DNA from: Solirubrobacteraceae bacterium
GTDB taxonomy: Bacteria; Actinomycetota; Thermoleophilia; Solirubrobacterales; Solirubrobacteraceae
Assembly: GCA_025451035.1 (NCBI GenBank)
Contig: JANWLE010000069.1
Span: 117,717-181,716 of the forward strand
Reading direction: 5' to 3'
Length of the DNA: 64,000 bases
The notes under the pieces were generated by a model, which was not told the DNA's origin, made no database searches, and saw only the letters and a program-made list of their open reading frames with translations. The position numbers and the translations under genes are program-made. Positions 56,692 to 64,000 of the stretch are shown here, in pieces; the first letter of the stretch is position 1; each line of letters begins with the position of its first letter.

Positions 56692-56966
56692 TCCGGCTCG
56701 ATCTCGAGGCCCTCGGCCACCCGGGGCGAGCCATCCGGCGCCTGGTAGCGGACGTCGACCGAGTCGTTCTGTTTGTAGGTGCCCACGCCCCATGCGCCAA
56801 GCAGCCAGCGCCAGCCGCTGATCTTGTCCTTGCGCAGCTCTCGTTCGAACACAAGCCACCCTTCGCGCAGCTTGAAGTCGCTTTGCGGTCGCTGACGCAC
56901 GCCGTTCAGGTAGACCTCATAGGGCTCGCGCACCTCGTGCGGCAGCTTGACCTTTGATCTGGTCAT
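56688..56966 (-). CDS. Uncharacterised 92-residue protein
   Basis: A small cytoplasmic protein whose stop codon overlaps the metF stop by 4 bp on the opposite strand. It reads as mainly beta: HEVREPYEVYLNGVRQRPQSDF, then EGWLVFERELRKDKISGWRWLLG and DSVDVRYQAPDG. The pattern resembles structural proteins that present a short loop (VYLNGVRQ), but I do not recognise a family. The ATG at 56966 lacks a strong Shine-Dalgarno sequence. Likely real because codon use and amino-acid composition are normal. Confidence 0.65.
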   Translation of the reverse strand: MTRSKVKLPHEVREPYEVYLNGVRQRPQSDFKLREGWLVFERELRKDKISGWRWLLGAWGVGTYKQNDSVDVRYQAPDGSPRVAEGLEIEPD

Positions 56967-57042
56967 CGGGTCTGCGGATTATGACGTGCGCTAGCGGCCC
57001 CAATGGCTGTCCGAGCCCCATGGGGCCCCCGCCCCACCCCGT

Positions 57043-57798
57043 TCAGCCGGGGCGGCTGCGTCGCTGCTGGCGCAGACCGTAGTCGCGCTGGCGCTCGCAG
57101 GCGGCGTCGACGATGGCGCACACCTCCGAGGGGTCGCGCACGAGATGCAGCCCGTCGAGGTCCGCTGCGTCGATACGGCCGTCGGAGAGCGCCCGCGCGC
57201 GCAGCCACTCGATCAGTCCCTCCCACTCCTGCGCGCCGATCAGGATCACAGGGAAGTGGCGGATTGTCGATGTCTGGATCAGCGTGAGGGCCTCGAATAG
57301 CTCGTCGAGTGTTCCGTAGCCGCCCGGGCAGATGACGAAAGCGCTCGCGTAACGGACGAACATCACCTTGCGGGCGAAGAAGTGGCGAAAGCGCAGCTCG
57401 ATATCGAGGTACGGGTTCAGTGCCTGCTCGCGAGGCAGCTCGATGTTGCAGCCGATGGACAGCGCGCCGACATCGCGCGCGCCGCGGTTGGCGGCCTCCA
57501 TCAATCCGGGTCCGCCGCCGGTGATAACCGCGTACCCGGCCCGTCCCAGCGCCGCGCCCACTTCCCTTGTCAGGGCATAGTCGGAATGTTCCGGTGGCGT
57601 GCGCGCCGAGCCAAACACCGTCACGGCGCGCTCGACGCCGGCGAGCGCGTCAAAGCCCTTGGCGAACTCGGCGGCGATGTCACGGATGCGTTCCGCATCG
57701 GCCGCGCGTACCGCGGGCGGCTCGTCGCCCAGCCACAGCAGTAGCTCCTCGTCAAAGGTCTGCGGATGGGTGAGCGTCCCGTCCTCGTCCGCTGGCAT
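57043..57798 (-). CDS. LOG-family (TIGR00730) Rossmann protein
   Basis: A 251-residue lysine-decarboxylase-like/LOG-family protein. GGGPGLMEAANRGA binds the phosphate and CPGGYGTLDELFE is the PGGxGTxxE signature. Members release free cytokinin bases from nucleotides or cleave other nucleotide 5-prime-phosphates. I chose ATG 57798, which lies 6 nt after TACGCT on the minus strand; the frame extends to 57897 without support. Divergent from the YgjP-like gene. Confidence 0.9.
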   Translation of the reverse strand: MPADEDGTLTHPQTFDEELLLWLGDEPPAVRAADAERIRDIAAEFAKGFDALAGVERAVTVFGSARTPPEHSDYALTREVGAALGRAGYAVITGGGPGLMEAANRGARDVGALSIGCNIELPREQALNPYLDIELRFRHFFARKVMFVRYASAFVICPGGYGTLDELFEALTLIQTSTIRHFPVILIGAQEWEGLIEWLRARALSDGRIDAADLDGLHLVRDPSEVCAIVDAACERQRDYGLRQQRRSRPG

Positions 57799-57804
57799 CC
57801 CCAA

Positions 57805-57810
57805 AGCGTA
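57805..57810 (-). promoter_or_regulatory. -10 element for leaderless LOG-family gene
   Basis: TACGCT on the minus strand, 6 nt before the ATG at 57798. Confidence 0.5.
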
Positions 57811-57874
57811 TGCGCTGCCTGCGTGGTGCGCCGACTTTTCTAACCGCCCGCTCCGGCGCGTACCCTGGACAGCC

Positions 57875-58546
57875 GTGCACCGAGCCTCCCCGGACATCGA
57901 TATCCCCTACACCATCCGCCGCTCCAATCGAGCTCGCCGGGTGCGCGTCAACGTGAATGCGCACACTGGTGTCGAGGTGGTGCTGCCGGCGCGCGCACCG
58001 GAGCGCGCCGCAGCCGCAGCCGTGAGCGAGCTGCGGCCATGGATCGAGCGCAGACTGTCTGAGGCCCGGCGGGCGCTCGCCACGCTCGCGGAACGCGCGG
58101 GCACCGTCCCCTACCTCGGCGAGCACCTGCAGCTGATGCCCGAGCACGGGCGCACGCGAGTGCGCCGCGACGGCGAGCGGCTGCTGGTGCCTGCGCTCGA
58201 CACGCAAGCAGCGCTCGAGCGCTTCTACCGGCGCTCGGCGCGCGCCGAGATAGGCGAGCGTCTAGACCGGGCAACAACGCTCGTCGGCTTGAGCTACAGC
58301 GGGCTCGATATCCGCGCGCAGCGCACCCGCTGGGCCTCCTGCTCGGTCGCCGGGCGGATGAGCTTCAACTGGCGGCTGTTGCTCGCGCCGGAGCGGGTGC
58401 TCGAATACGTCGTCTGGCACGAGGTCTGCCACCTGGAGATCCTCGATCACTCGCCCCGTTTCTGGGCGCTGCTCGAGCGCCACTGGCCCGGCTACCGCGA
58501 GGACCGCCAGTGGTTGAGGCACAACGGCGCGACGCTCGTCCTGTAA
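57875..58546 (+). CDS. YgjP/DUF45-like metallopeptidase
   Basis: A 223-residue protein whose C-terminal half holds VVWHEVCHLEILDHSPRFW, an HExxH zinc motif with a further conserved His, typical of YgjP-like M48-related proteins that accompany restriction or stress loci. Upstream parts have IRRSNRARRVRVNVN and RTRWASCSVAGRMSFNWRLLLAP, both family features. GTG 57875 is preferred because TACCCT (57861-57866) lies 8 nt upstream; no ribosome-binding site is present. The substrate is unknown. Confidence 0.9.
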   Translation: MHRASPDIDIPYTIRRSNRARRVRVNVNAHTGVEVVLPARAPERAAAAAVSELRPWIERRLSEARRALATLAERAGTVPYLGEHLQLMPEHGRTRVRRDGERLLVPALDTQAALERFYRRSARAEIGERLDRATTLVGLSYSGLDIRAQRTRWASCSVAGRMSFNWRLLLAPERVLEYVVWHEVCHLEILDHSPRFWALLERHWPGYREDRQWLRHNGATLVL

Positions 58547-58560
58547 GACGCCGGGCGCGC

Positions 58561-58935
58561 TTACCTGCTGAGGCCGGCTGTCTGCTCGCCCAGCGCACGC
58601 CGCAAGCCGTCAAAAGCGTCCTCCCCGGCACGCAGTGCTACCAGTGAGCGTCGCACGTGCCCCGTGTATGCCTCGGAGGAGCCGTCCCCGCGCAAGTCCA
58701 CGCCACCGTGCACGCTGGACCAGAAGCCCCCGGGGCCCGAGACCTCGGCTCGCGCGACCACCTGGCGTGCCGGTTCGAACTTGCGTTGAAGCACCTGTAC
58801 TACCTCGCGGTCGGCTTTCGGCTCGAGCTCTTTCAGGCGCTGTTGCATCGCGTCGATCGCGGCTCGCAGGCTGTCGAAGTGCGCACGCTGGACGCGTGGT
58901 CCGTCACGGACGGTGATGGTCCATCGCTTGGCCAT
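58561..58935 (-). CDS. Uncharacterised 124-residue protein
   Basis: A cytoplasmic protein with a beta start (RWTITVRDGPRVQRAHFDS), a helical centre (AAIDAMQQRLKELEPK) and a C-terminal part with GGFWSSVHGGVDLRGDGSSEAYTG and LRRALGEQTAGL. A GGAG site precedes the ATG. I do not recognise a named family. It converges on the YgjP-like gene with 14 bp between stops and is followed upstream by the hexamer repeat at the end of gltA. Confidence 0.7.
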   Translation of the reverse strand: MAKRWTITVRDGPRVQRAHFDSLRAAIDAMQQRLKELEPKADREVVQVLQRKFEPARQVVARAEVSGPGGFWSSVHGGVDLRGDGSSEAYTGHVRRSLVALRAGEDAFDGLRRALGEQTAGLSR

Positions 58936-58956
58936 CTCGGCGATGCTCCTGTGGGC

Positions 58957-58982
58957 CTAGCGCTAGCGCTAGCGCTAGCGCT
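58957..58982. repeat. (CTAGCG)4 palindromic microsatellite
   Basis: Four tandem CTAGCG units plus CT, 26 bp. The part from 58959 to 58982 is a perfect 24-bp palindrome because AGCGCT is self-complementary. It spans the gltA stop codon (58975-58977). Slippage of 6 bp would preserve the reading frame except at the stop. Confidence 0.9.
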
Positions 58983-60309
58983 GCTCGAGCGGAACGTACA
59001 AGCGGTCGCGCTGACCGGTATAGATCTGGCGCGGTCGCGCGATCCGTTGCTCGGGGTCCTGGACCTGCTCGAGCCAGTTGGCGATCCAGCCGCTAGTGCG
59101 TCCGATCGCGAACATCACGGGGAACATCTCGACCGGCAACCCGAGCGCCTCATAGATGAGCCCCGAGTAGAAGTCCACGTTGGGGTAGAGCTTGTGCTCG
59201 ATGAAGTACTCGTCGCCGAGCGCGATTTTCTCTAGCTCGAGCGCGATGTCCAGCAGCGGATTGCGCTTGCCGACGACCTCGAAGACGTCGTCGGCGGCGG
59301 CCTTGATGATCTTCGCGCGCGGGTCGTAGTTCTTGTAGACACGGTGCCCGAAGCCCATCAGGCGCTCCTTGCCTTCCTCCACGCCCCTGAGGAAGTCGGG
59401 AATGTTCTCCTTGTGCTCGATCCTGTGCAGCATCCGTAGGACTGCCTCGTTGGCGCCGCCATGCAGCGGCCCGTACAGCGCCGCGATGCCTCCCGCCAGC
59501 GCGGAGTACGGGTCGACGCGAGAGGAGCCGACCCCACGTACGGCGCTGGTCGAGCAGTTCTGCTCGTGATCGGCGTGCAAGATGAACAGCACGTCGAGCG
59601 CCCGTTCCAGCCGTGGGTCAGGCTGGTACTTAAGCTCGGTCATCTTGTACATCATCGAGAGGAAGTTGCCGGCGTAACGCAGGTCGTTGTCGGGGTACAC
59701 GTACGGCTGCCCGTTGGAGTGACGGAACGCAAACGCCGCTAGCGTCGGCATCTTGGCGATCAGGCGGATCGTCTGGATATAGCGGTTCTCGGGATCCGAG
59801 ATGTTGTTCGCATCGGGGTAGAAGGTGGAGAGGGCCCCCACCGATCCGAGCAGCATCCCCATCGGGTGGGCGTCGTGGCGGAAGCCCTGCATGAAGCCCT
59901 TGACGTTCTCGTGCACGAACGTGTGGATCGTGATCTGGTGAGTCCACTCCTCGAGCTCTGCCGGGGTGGGCAGCTCCCCGTGAACGAGCAGGTAAGCGAC
60001 CTCGATGTAGCTCGAGTTCTCCGCGAGCTGCTCGATCGGGTAGCCGCGGTACTGGAGGATCCCCTTCTCGCCATCCAGGTAGGTGACCGAGCTGCGGCAC
60101 GACGCCACATTGGCGTAGCCCGGGTCATACGCCATCACCCCGAAGTCCTCCTCGGAGGTCTTGATCTCGCGCAGATCGAGCCCTCGCACCGTTCCATCCA
60201 CGATCGGCAGCTCGTAGGTGCGTCCAGTGCGGTTGTCGATGACCGTCAGCGTCTGCCGATCCGCCCCATCGCCGTCAGTCCTCTGCTGAGTCTGCGTCTC
60301 GGTGCTCAT
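58975..60309 (-). CDS. gltA: Citrate synthase
   Basis: Condenses acetyl-CoA with oxaloacetate. The 444 residues have the two catalytic-His regions, HADHEQNCSTSAVR and FGHRVYKNYDPRA, plus the late ARPRQIYTG. The N-terminal beta domain (TLTVIDNRTGRTYELPI) marks the long, typically hexameric type. An AGGAGA site precedes the ATG. The last codons and the stop lie in a tandem hexamer repeat. With acnA and kgd in the same window it covers much of the oxidative TCA cycle. Confidence 0.97.
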   Translation of the reverse strand: MSTETQTQQRTDGDGADRQTLTVIDNRTGRTYELPIVDGTVRGLDLREIKTSEEDFGVMAYDPGYANVASCRSSVTYLDGEKGILQYRGYPIEQLAENSSYIEVAYLLVHGELPTPAELEEWTHQITIHTFVHENVKGFMQGFRHDAHPMGMLLGSVGALSTFYPDANNISDPENRYIQTIRLIAKMPTLAAFAFRHSNGQPYVYPDNDLRYAGNFLSMMYKMTELKYQPDPRLERALDVLFILHADHEQNCSTSAVRGVGSSRVDPYSALAGGIAALYGPLHGGANEAVLRMLHRIEHKENIPDFLRGVEEGKERLMGFGHRVYKNYDPRAKIIKAAADDVFEVVGKRNPLLDIALELEKIALGDEYFIEHKLYPNVDFYSGLIYEALGLPVEMFPVMFAIGRTSGWIANWLEQVQDPEQRIARPRQIYTGQRDRLYVPLEQR

Positions 60310-60445
60310 CTGCTCTCCTATCGCCAGCTGGTCGGTCCGCTTAGCGAATTATGCGACAACAACGACACTCCTCGGCGCACTGGGTTGGTTGCGCGTCCCA
60401 CGGTGGCGTGCGGTGAGCGCGATCGTGAGAAGCCCGGCGCACGGC

Positions 60446-60715
60446 TCAATGTGGCGCTACGCGACCACGCGCGGCTACCGTCCGTATGCGCGGCGGCGCA
60501 AGCGGCATCCGCTCGCCTCGGTGAGGGCCGCGCCGCGGTATGTGCGGGTAGCGCGGCCGCGGACGGTGGGGATGGCGTGGACGCGGCCCGCTTCCGCCGC
60601 CCTCTTCAGGCAGCGGATCTGGCTCTTGGCGAAGCGCCCAGCGCACGATCAGAAAGAGCCCGACGATCGGGATCTTCAGCAACAACATCAACCAGATGAA
60701 AGTCCACGCGTCCAT
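60446..60715 (-). CDS. Small membrane protein with basic Pro/His-rich tail
   Basis: An 89-residue protein with one hydrophobic span at residues about 4-27 (TFIWLMLLLKIPIVGLFLIV), then a cytosolic or external tail rich in Pro, Arg and His (PRPRHPHRPRPRYPHIPRR). No Shine-Dalgarno sequence is seen, but TACGAT lies exactly 7 nt before the ATG at 60715 on the minus strand, matching the leaderless pattern used elsewhere. I do not recognise a family. The tail could reflect a coding coincidence of GC-rich DNA, so confidence is moderate. Confidence 0.6.
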   Translation of the reverse strand: MDAWTFIWLMLLLKIPIVGLFLIVRWALRQEPDPLPEEGGGSGPRPRHPHRPRPRYPHIPRRGPHRGERMPLAPPRIRTVAARGRVAPH

Positions 60716-60784
60716 CGCCGTGATCGTACTACTGCTACCCGCCCGGCTCTGATCCTACGCTAGGCGCCGCAGGCTTCACGGCGC

Positions 60785-61732
60785 TCAAGGCTTGCGTGAG
60801 CGGAAGGGGGCGCCGCTGAAGCTGGTCATCTGCTGCAGGTCGGTGACCCTCTGCGTGATCTCCGCGGCGTTCAGGCGCACGACCCGGTCGGTGCCGAACT
60901 CCTGGACGTTGAACGAGGCGAGCGCCGTGCCGTGCGCCATGGCCGCCCGCAACAGCTCCTCGGACAGCTCCTGCCCCGGGTGGGCGGCGAGATAGCCGAC
61001 GAAGCCACCCGCGAACGTGTCGCCCGCGCCTGTCGGGTCGATCACGCTCTCCAGCGGATAGGCGGGCAGAGCAAAGAAGCCCTCGCGCGTGATCAGCGCC
61101 GCGCCGTACTCGCCCTGCTTGGCGACTACGACCCGGGGGCCGGGGGGTCCCCACGAGAAGAGCTCCTGGGCGGCCGCGATCAGGTTCGGCTTGCGCGTGA
61201 GCTGACGCAGCTCCGCGTCGTTGAGGATCACACAGTCGACGCTCTGGATCGCCTTCACGAGAGAGTCACGGGCGATGTCGATCCAGAGGTTCATCGAGTC
61301 GAGCGCGGTGAAGCGGGCCGCGGGCAGCTGGGCGCGGACCTCGAGTTGCAGATCCGGCTGGATGTTGGCCAAGAACAACACGTCGCTGCAGCGCGATGCC
61401 TCGCTCAGCTTTGGCGCAAAGCCCTCGAAGACGCCAAGCTGCGTATCGAGCGTCTCGCGCGAGTTCAGATCCCAGCCGTACTCGCCTTCCCAGAAGAACG
61501 TCTTGCCCGGGCTCACGCGCTCCACGGCGCTGACGTCAATTCCCATCCCGCGCATCAGCTCGAGTTCGGCCTCACCAAAGTCCTCGCCGACCGGGCCGAC
61601 CACGTGTACCTCGTCGAAGAACGAGGCCGCCAGCGCGAAATGCACCGCGGCGCCGCCGAGCATGCGCTCGCGTTCGCCGAACGGCGTTCGCACGGTGTCA
61701 TAGGCGATCGAGCCGACAACGGTAATGGGCAT
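60785..61732 (-). CDS. PfkB-family carbohydrate or nucleoside kinase
   Basis: A 315-residue ribokinase-like protein. The C-terminal signature DPTGAGDTFAGGFVGYLA holds the catalytic Asp and anion hole; MLGGAAVHFALAASFF is the N-terminal GG motif. The middle part has VDCVILNDAELRQLTRKP. The substrate is unknown: adenosine, fructose or a sugar acid are all possible. ATG 61732 is 8 nt after TAGGGT on the minus strand and is divergent from a quinone-reductase-like gene 28 bp away. Confidence 0.9.
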   Translation of the reverse strand: MPITVVGSIAYDTVRTPFGERERMLGGAAVHFALAASFFDEVHVVGPVGEDFGEAELELMRGMGIDVSAVERVSPGKTFFWEGEYGWDLNSRETLDTQLGVFEGFAPKLSEASRCSDVLFLANIQPDLQLEVRAQLPAARFTALDSMNLWIDIARDSLVKAIQSVDCVILNDAELRQLTRKPNLIAAAQELFSWGPPGPRVVVAKQGEYGAALITREGFFALPAYPLESVIDPTGAGDTFAGGFVGYLAAHPGQELSEELLRAAMAHGTALASFNVQEFGTDRVVRLNAAEITQRVTDLQQMTSFSGAPFRSRKP

Positions 61733-61740
61733 GGGCGCGG

Positions 61741-61752
61741 ACCCTATAGCCT
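61741..61752. promoter_or_regulatory. Back-to-back divergent -10 elements
   Basis: TAGGGT (minus strand, 61746-61741) and TAGCCT (plus strand, 61747-61752) abut each other. Each is exactly 8 nt from its own ATG (61732 minus, 61761 plus). The 28-bp intergenic region holds nothing else. Confidence 0.6.
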
Positions 61753-61760
61753 GGACGCCC

Positions 61761-62714
61761 ATGCGTGCTATCCAGATCAAGCAGTTTGGTGGCCCGGAGG
61801 TGCTCGAGCTCGTGGAGCTGCCGAAGCCTCAGCCCGCGGGCGAGGAGGTGCTCATCCGTGTCACGCTCGCGGGGCTGAATTTCAGCGACACCCACACCCG
61901 CACGAACTCCTATGTGAGGAAGGCGACGTTGCCCCTCGTTCCCGGCAGTGAGGTCGCCGGGGTCAGGGAGGACACGGGCGAGCGGGTCGTGGCCCTGACC
62001 GGCAGCGGCGGATACGCCGAATACGCGAAGGTTCCGGCCCAGCTCACGTTCCCGATCCCGCCACAACTGGACGACGCGACCGCCCTGGCGCTGCTGATTC
62101 AAGGCACAACCGCCTGGCATCTGTATCGCACCGCGGGTCGCGTGTTAGACGGCGAGAGCGTGGTGGTCCATGCGGCCGCCGGTGGCGTCGGCTCGCTCGC
62201 GATCCAGCTCGGCCGTCTGTTTGGAGCACGGCCGGTGATCGCGACCGCCTCGAGCGCCGAGAAGAGGCAGCTGGCGCTAGAGCTCGGGGCCGACGTTGCG
62301 ATCGATGGGGCGGCTGAGGGATTGACCGAGCGCCTGATCGCAGCGAATGACGGCCGCGCGGTGGATGTCGTGTTCGAGATGTCAGGCGGAGATGTCTTCG
62401 ACGCGTCTTACCGCGCGCTCGCTCACTTCGGACGGATCGTCGTCTGCGGGATCGCCTCGCAACAGCCGAACACACTCTCCAGCGGGTCGCTGCTGCGTCA
62501 CTCCCGCTCGGTCGTCGGCTTCTACCTGTTTCACTGCCTCGAGCATCCTGGCATGTTCGGTCAAGCCCTATCGGAGCTCTTCGCCCTCGTGCGCGAGCAG
62601 CGGCTGCGGGTGGTGGTCGGGCGCACGTACGCGCTGGGCGAGGTGCGCCAGGCTCATGTGGATCTGCGCGAGCGGCGCACCAGCGGCAAGCTTCTGCTCG
62701 ACCCGACCGTCTGA
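61761..62714 (+). CDS. NADPH:quinone reductase-like zinc-independent dehydrogenase
   Basis: A 317-residue medium-chain dehydrogenase/reductase of the quinone-oxidoreductase group. The start MRAIQIKQFGGPEVLEL is typical; VVVHAAAGGVGSLAIQLGRLFGA binds NADPH, and VVFEMSGGDVFDASYRAL follows. The zinc ligands of alcohol dehydrogenases are not evident. It probably reduces quinones or alkenals. ATG 61761 was preferred over an in-frame ATG at 61725 because the -10 element lies between the two. The helicase gene follows after 32 bp. Confidence 0.92.
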   Translation: MRAIQIKQFGGPEVLELVELPKPQPAGEEVLIRVTLAGLNFSDTHTRTNSYVRKATLPLVPGSEVAGVREDTGERVVALTGSGGYAEYAKVPAQLTFPIPPQLDDATALALLIQGTTAWHLYRTAGRVLDGESVVVHAAAGGVGSLAIQLGRLFGARPVIATASSAEKRQLALELGADVAIDGAAEGLTERLIAANDGRAVDVVFEMSGGDVFDASYRALAHFGRIVVCGIASQQPNTLSSGSLLRHSRSVVGFYLFHCLEHPGMFGQALSELFALVREQRLRVVVGRTYALGEVRQAHVDLRERRTSGKLLLDPTV

Positions 62715-62746
62715 GGCGCGAGAACCGCGTAAGCTGCCGGCAGTCA

Positions 62747-64000
62747 ATGACCAGAACCTTTGCCGAGCTAGGACTCTCCGAGAACACCCTCGCCGCACTG
62801 CGCGACGTCGGGTATGAGTCGCCCAGTCCGATCCAAGAGCAGGCGATCCCGTCGCTGCTCGAAGGACGCGATGTAATCGGCCAGGCACAGACCGGCACAG
62901 GCAAGACAGCCGCGTTCGGGCTGCCGATCGTCGAGCACGTCGACCCTGATGAGCCGGAGGTGCAGGCCCTGGTGCTCACCCCGACGCGTGAGCTGTGCAT
63001 CCAGGTGACCCAGGCGCTGCGCGCGTACGGCACGCATCGCGGGGTGGATGTCGTGGCTGTGTTCGGCGGCGCCCCCATCCGCGCGCAGCAAGCGAGACTG
63101 CACTCCGGCGCGCACGTCGTGGTGGGCACCGTCGGGCGGGTGCTGGACCTAATCTCCCGACACTCGCTGGTCCTGCACGGCTGCCGGTTGGTCGTGCTGG
63201 ACGAGGCTGACGAGATGCTCGACCTGGGCTTTCTCGAAGATGTCGAGAAGATCCTTTCGCTGACACCCTCGGGCCGCCAGACTGCGCTGTTCTCCGCGAC
63301 TATGCCCGACCCGATCCGCAAGCTGGCGGACCGCTACATGTACGACCCGATCACGATCAAGGTCAAGGCCGCGACGCTGACGATCGACACGGTCGCTCAG
63401 TTTCAGCTGCCGGCGGACCTAAAGGGCAAGCCGGACAAGCTGGTAGAGGTTCTGCGCGCGGAGGAGCCGGCACAAGCGATCGTATTCGTGCGCACCAAGA
63501 TCCGCTGTGATCAGCTCTTCCGCACCTTGCGCGACCGCGGCATGAACGTGCGAGCCCTGCACGGCGACATGAGCCAGGGCTCGCGCGACGGGGTGATGCT
63601 CGCCTTCAAGGGGGGGCGTGTGCCGATCCTCGTCGCGACTGATGTGGCGGCGCGCGGGCTGGACATCTCGACCGTGACACACGTCGTCAACTACGACGTC
63701 CCGACCTCGCCCGACACGTATGTCCACCGCATCGGGCGCACGGGCCGGATCGGCCGCTCCGGAAGGGCGATCACGTTCGTCGAGTCCCGGCAGAAGCCCG
63801 AGCTCGAGGCGATCGAACGCCACATCGGCATGTCCATCTCGTTGTGGGAGCGCGGTGCCCAAGCGTCGCCCGCGCGAGTACAGCCGCCGCCGCGTCGCCA
63901 CTCCAAGCCGCACCCGAAGGGAGCAGAGGATGGCTCGGAGCCGGTGAAGCTGGTGGCGCCGGTCGGTCGCGCGCACGGGCTCGAGCCCAAGGATCTGATC
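62747..64000 (+). CDS. DEAD-box RNA helicase, 3-prime end beyond window
   Basis: At least 418 residues with no stop before the window end. The core is complete: Q motif YESPSPIQEQAIP, motif I AQTGTGKT, Ia PTRELCIQV, Ib GTVGRVLD (Val where TPGR has Pro), II VLDEADEML, III FSATMP, IV IVFVRTK, V ATDVAARGLD and VI HRIGRTGRIGRSG. After the core comes a basic Pro-rich linker, and the C-terminal domain is probably an RNA-binding one, as in DeaD/CsdA-like cold-shock helicases. TAAGCT lies 11 nt before the ATG. Confidence 0.95.
   Translation, partial: MTRTFAELGLSENTLAALRDVGYESPSPIQEQAIPSLLEGRDVIGQAQTGTGKTAAFGLPIVEHVDPDEPEVQALVLTPTRELCIQVTQALRAYGTHRGVDVVAVFGGAPIRAQQARLHSGAHVVVGTVGRVLDLISRHSLVLHGCRLVVLDEADEMLDLGFLEDVEKILSLTPSGRQTALFSATMPDPIRKLADRYMYDPITIKVKAATLTIDTVAQFQLPADLKGKPDKLVEVLRAEEPAQAIVFVRTKIRCDQLFRTLRDRGMNVRALHGDMSQGSRDGVMLAFKGGRVPILVATDVAARGLDISTVTHVVNYDVPTSPDTYVHRIGRTGRIGRSGRAITFVESRQKPELEAIERHIGMSISLWERGAQASPARVQPPPRRHSKPHPKGAEDGSEPVKLVAPVGRAHGLEPKDLI

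Overview
The window is GC-rich, densely coded actinobacterial DNA. NucS (the MutS/MutL-independent mismatch nuclease), a fused E2-E1 2-oxoglutarate dehydrogenase (Kgd type), full de novo purine genes of the PurSQL type, and secreted proteins of kinds I associate with Thermoleophilia suggest a soil actinobacterium of the Thermoleophilia/Solirubrobacterales type. That placement is inference; no rRNA gene is present. I saw no tRNA, CRISPR array, insertion sequence or prophage.

Layout. 1-15.2 kb: purine biosynthesis (purD, purE, purB, purC, purS, purQ, purL, purF, purN, purH), interrupted on the minus strand by a pyruvate-dehydrogenase-type operon (pdhA-pdhB-pdhC) and by a 49-residue membrane peptide beside a perfect CRP-type operator. 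purM and purK are not in the window. 15.2-24.3 kb: two tandem paralogous secreted proteins of 1061 and 1002 residues, bracketed by two diguanylate cyclases. 24.4-36.5 kb: aconitase, an M42 peptidase, cupin, thioesterase, HAD phosphatase, the ABC-F factor EttA, a J-domain/TPR fusion, a pore-like membrane protein, a TatA-like protein, NucS, a crotonase and an alkyltransferase-like DNA repair protein. 36.6-46.3 kb: Kgd with two lipoyl domains, a Nudix hydrolase, an FAD oxidase, a ketopantoate-reductase-like protein, and small cupin and VOC proteins. 46.4-56.7 kb: a third secreted protein, three metallo-beta-lactamase-fold proteins (one fused to an NTF2-like domain), an alpha/beta hydrolase, an ABC1-type kinase, pyruvate kinase and MetF. 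56.7-64 kb: a LOG-family protein, a YgjP-like metalloprotease, citrate synthase, a PfkB kinase, an NADPH:quinone-reductase-like protein and a DEAD-box helicase cut by the window end. Aconitase, citrate synthase, Kgd, the PDH complex and pyruvate kinase give much of central carbon metabolism.

Two features recur. First, many genes lack a Shine-Dalgarno sequence and instead have a TANNNT -10 element 6-11 nt before an ATG or GTG, which indicates leaderless transcription; I used this to choose several starts (purB, purC, purF, purN, purH, ettA, pyk, nucS and others). Second, the secreted proteins favour GAA for glutamate while their cytoplasmic neighbours use GAG almost exclusively.

The most interesting locus is 15.2-24.3 kb. 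Each giant secreted protein has exactly 18 cysteines, two near the mature N-terminus and sixteen arranged as four repeats of four. I do not recognise this as a named domain family, and its placement between c-di-GMP synthases suggests a regulated surface or matrix protein.
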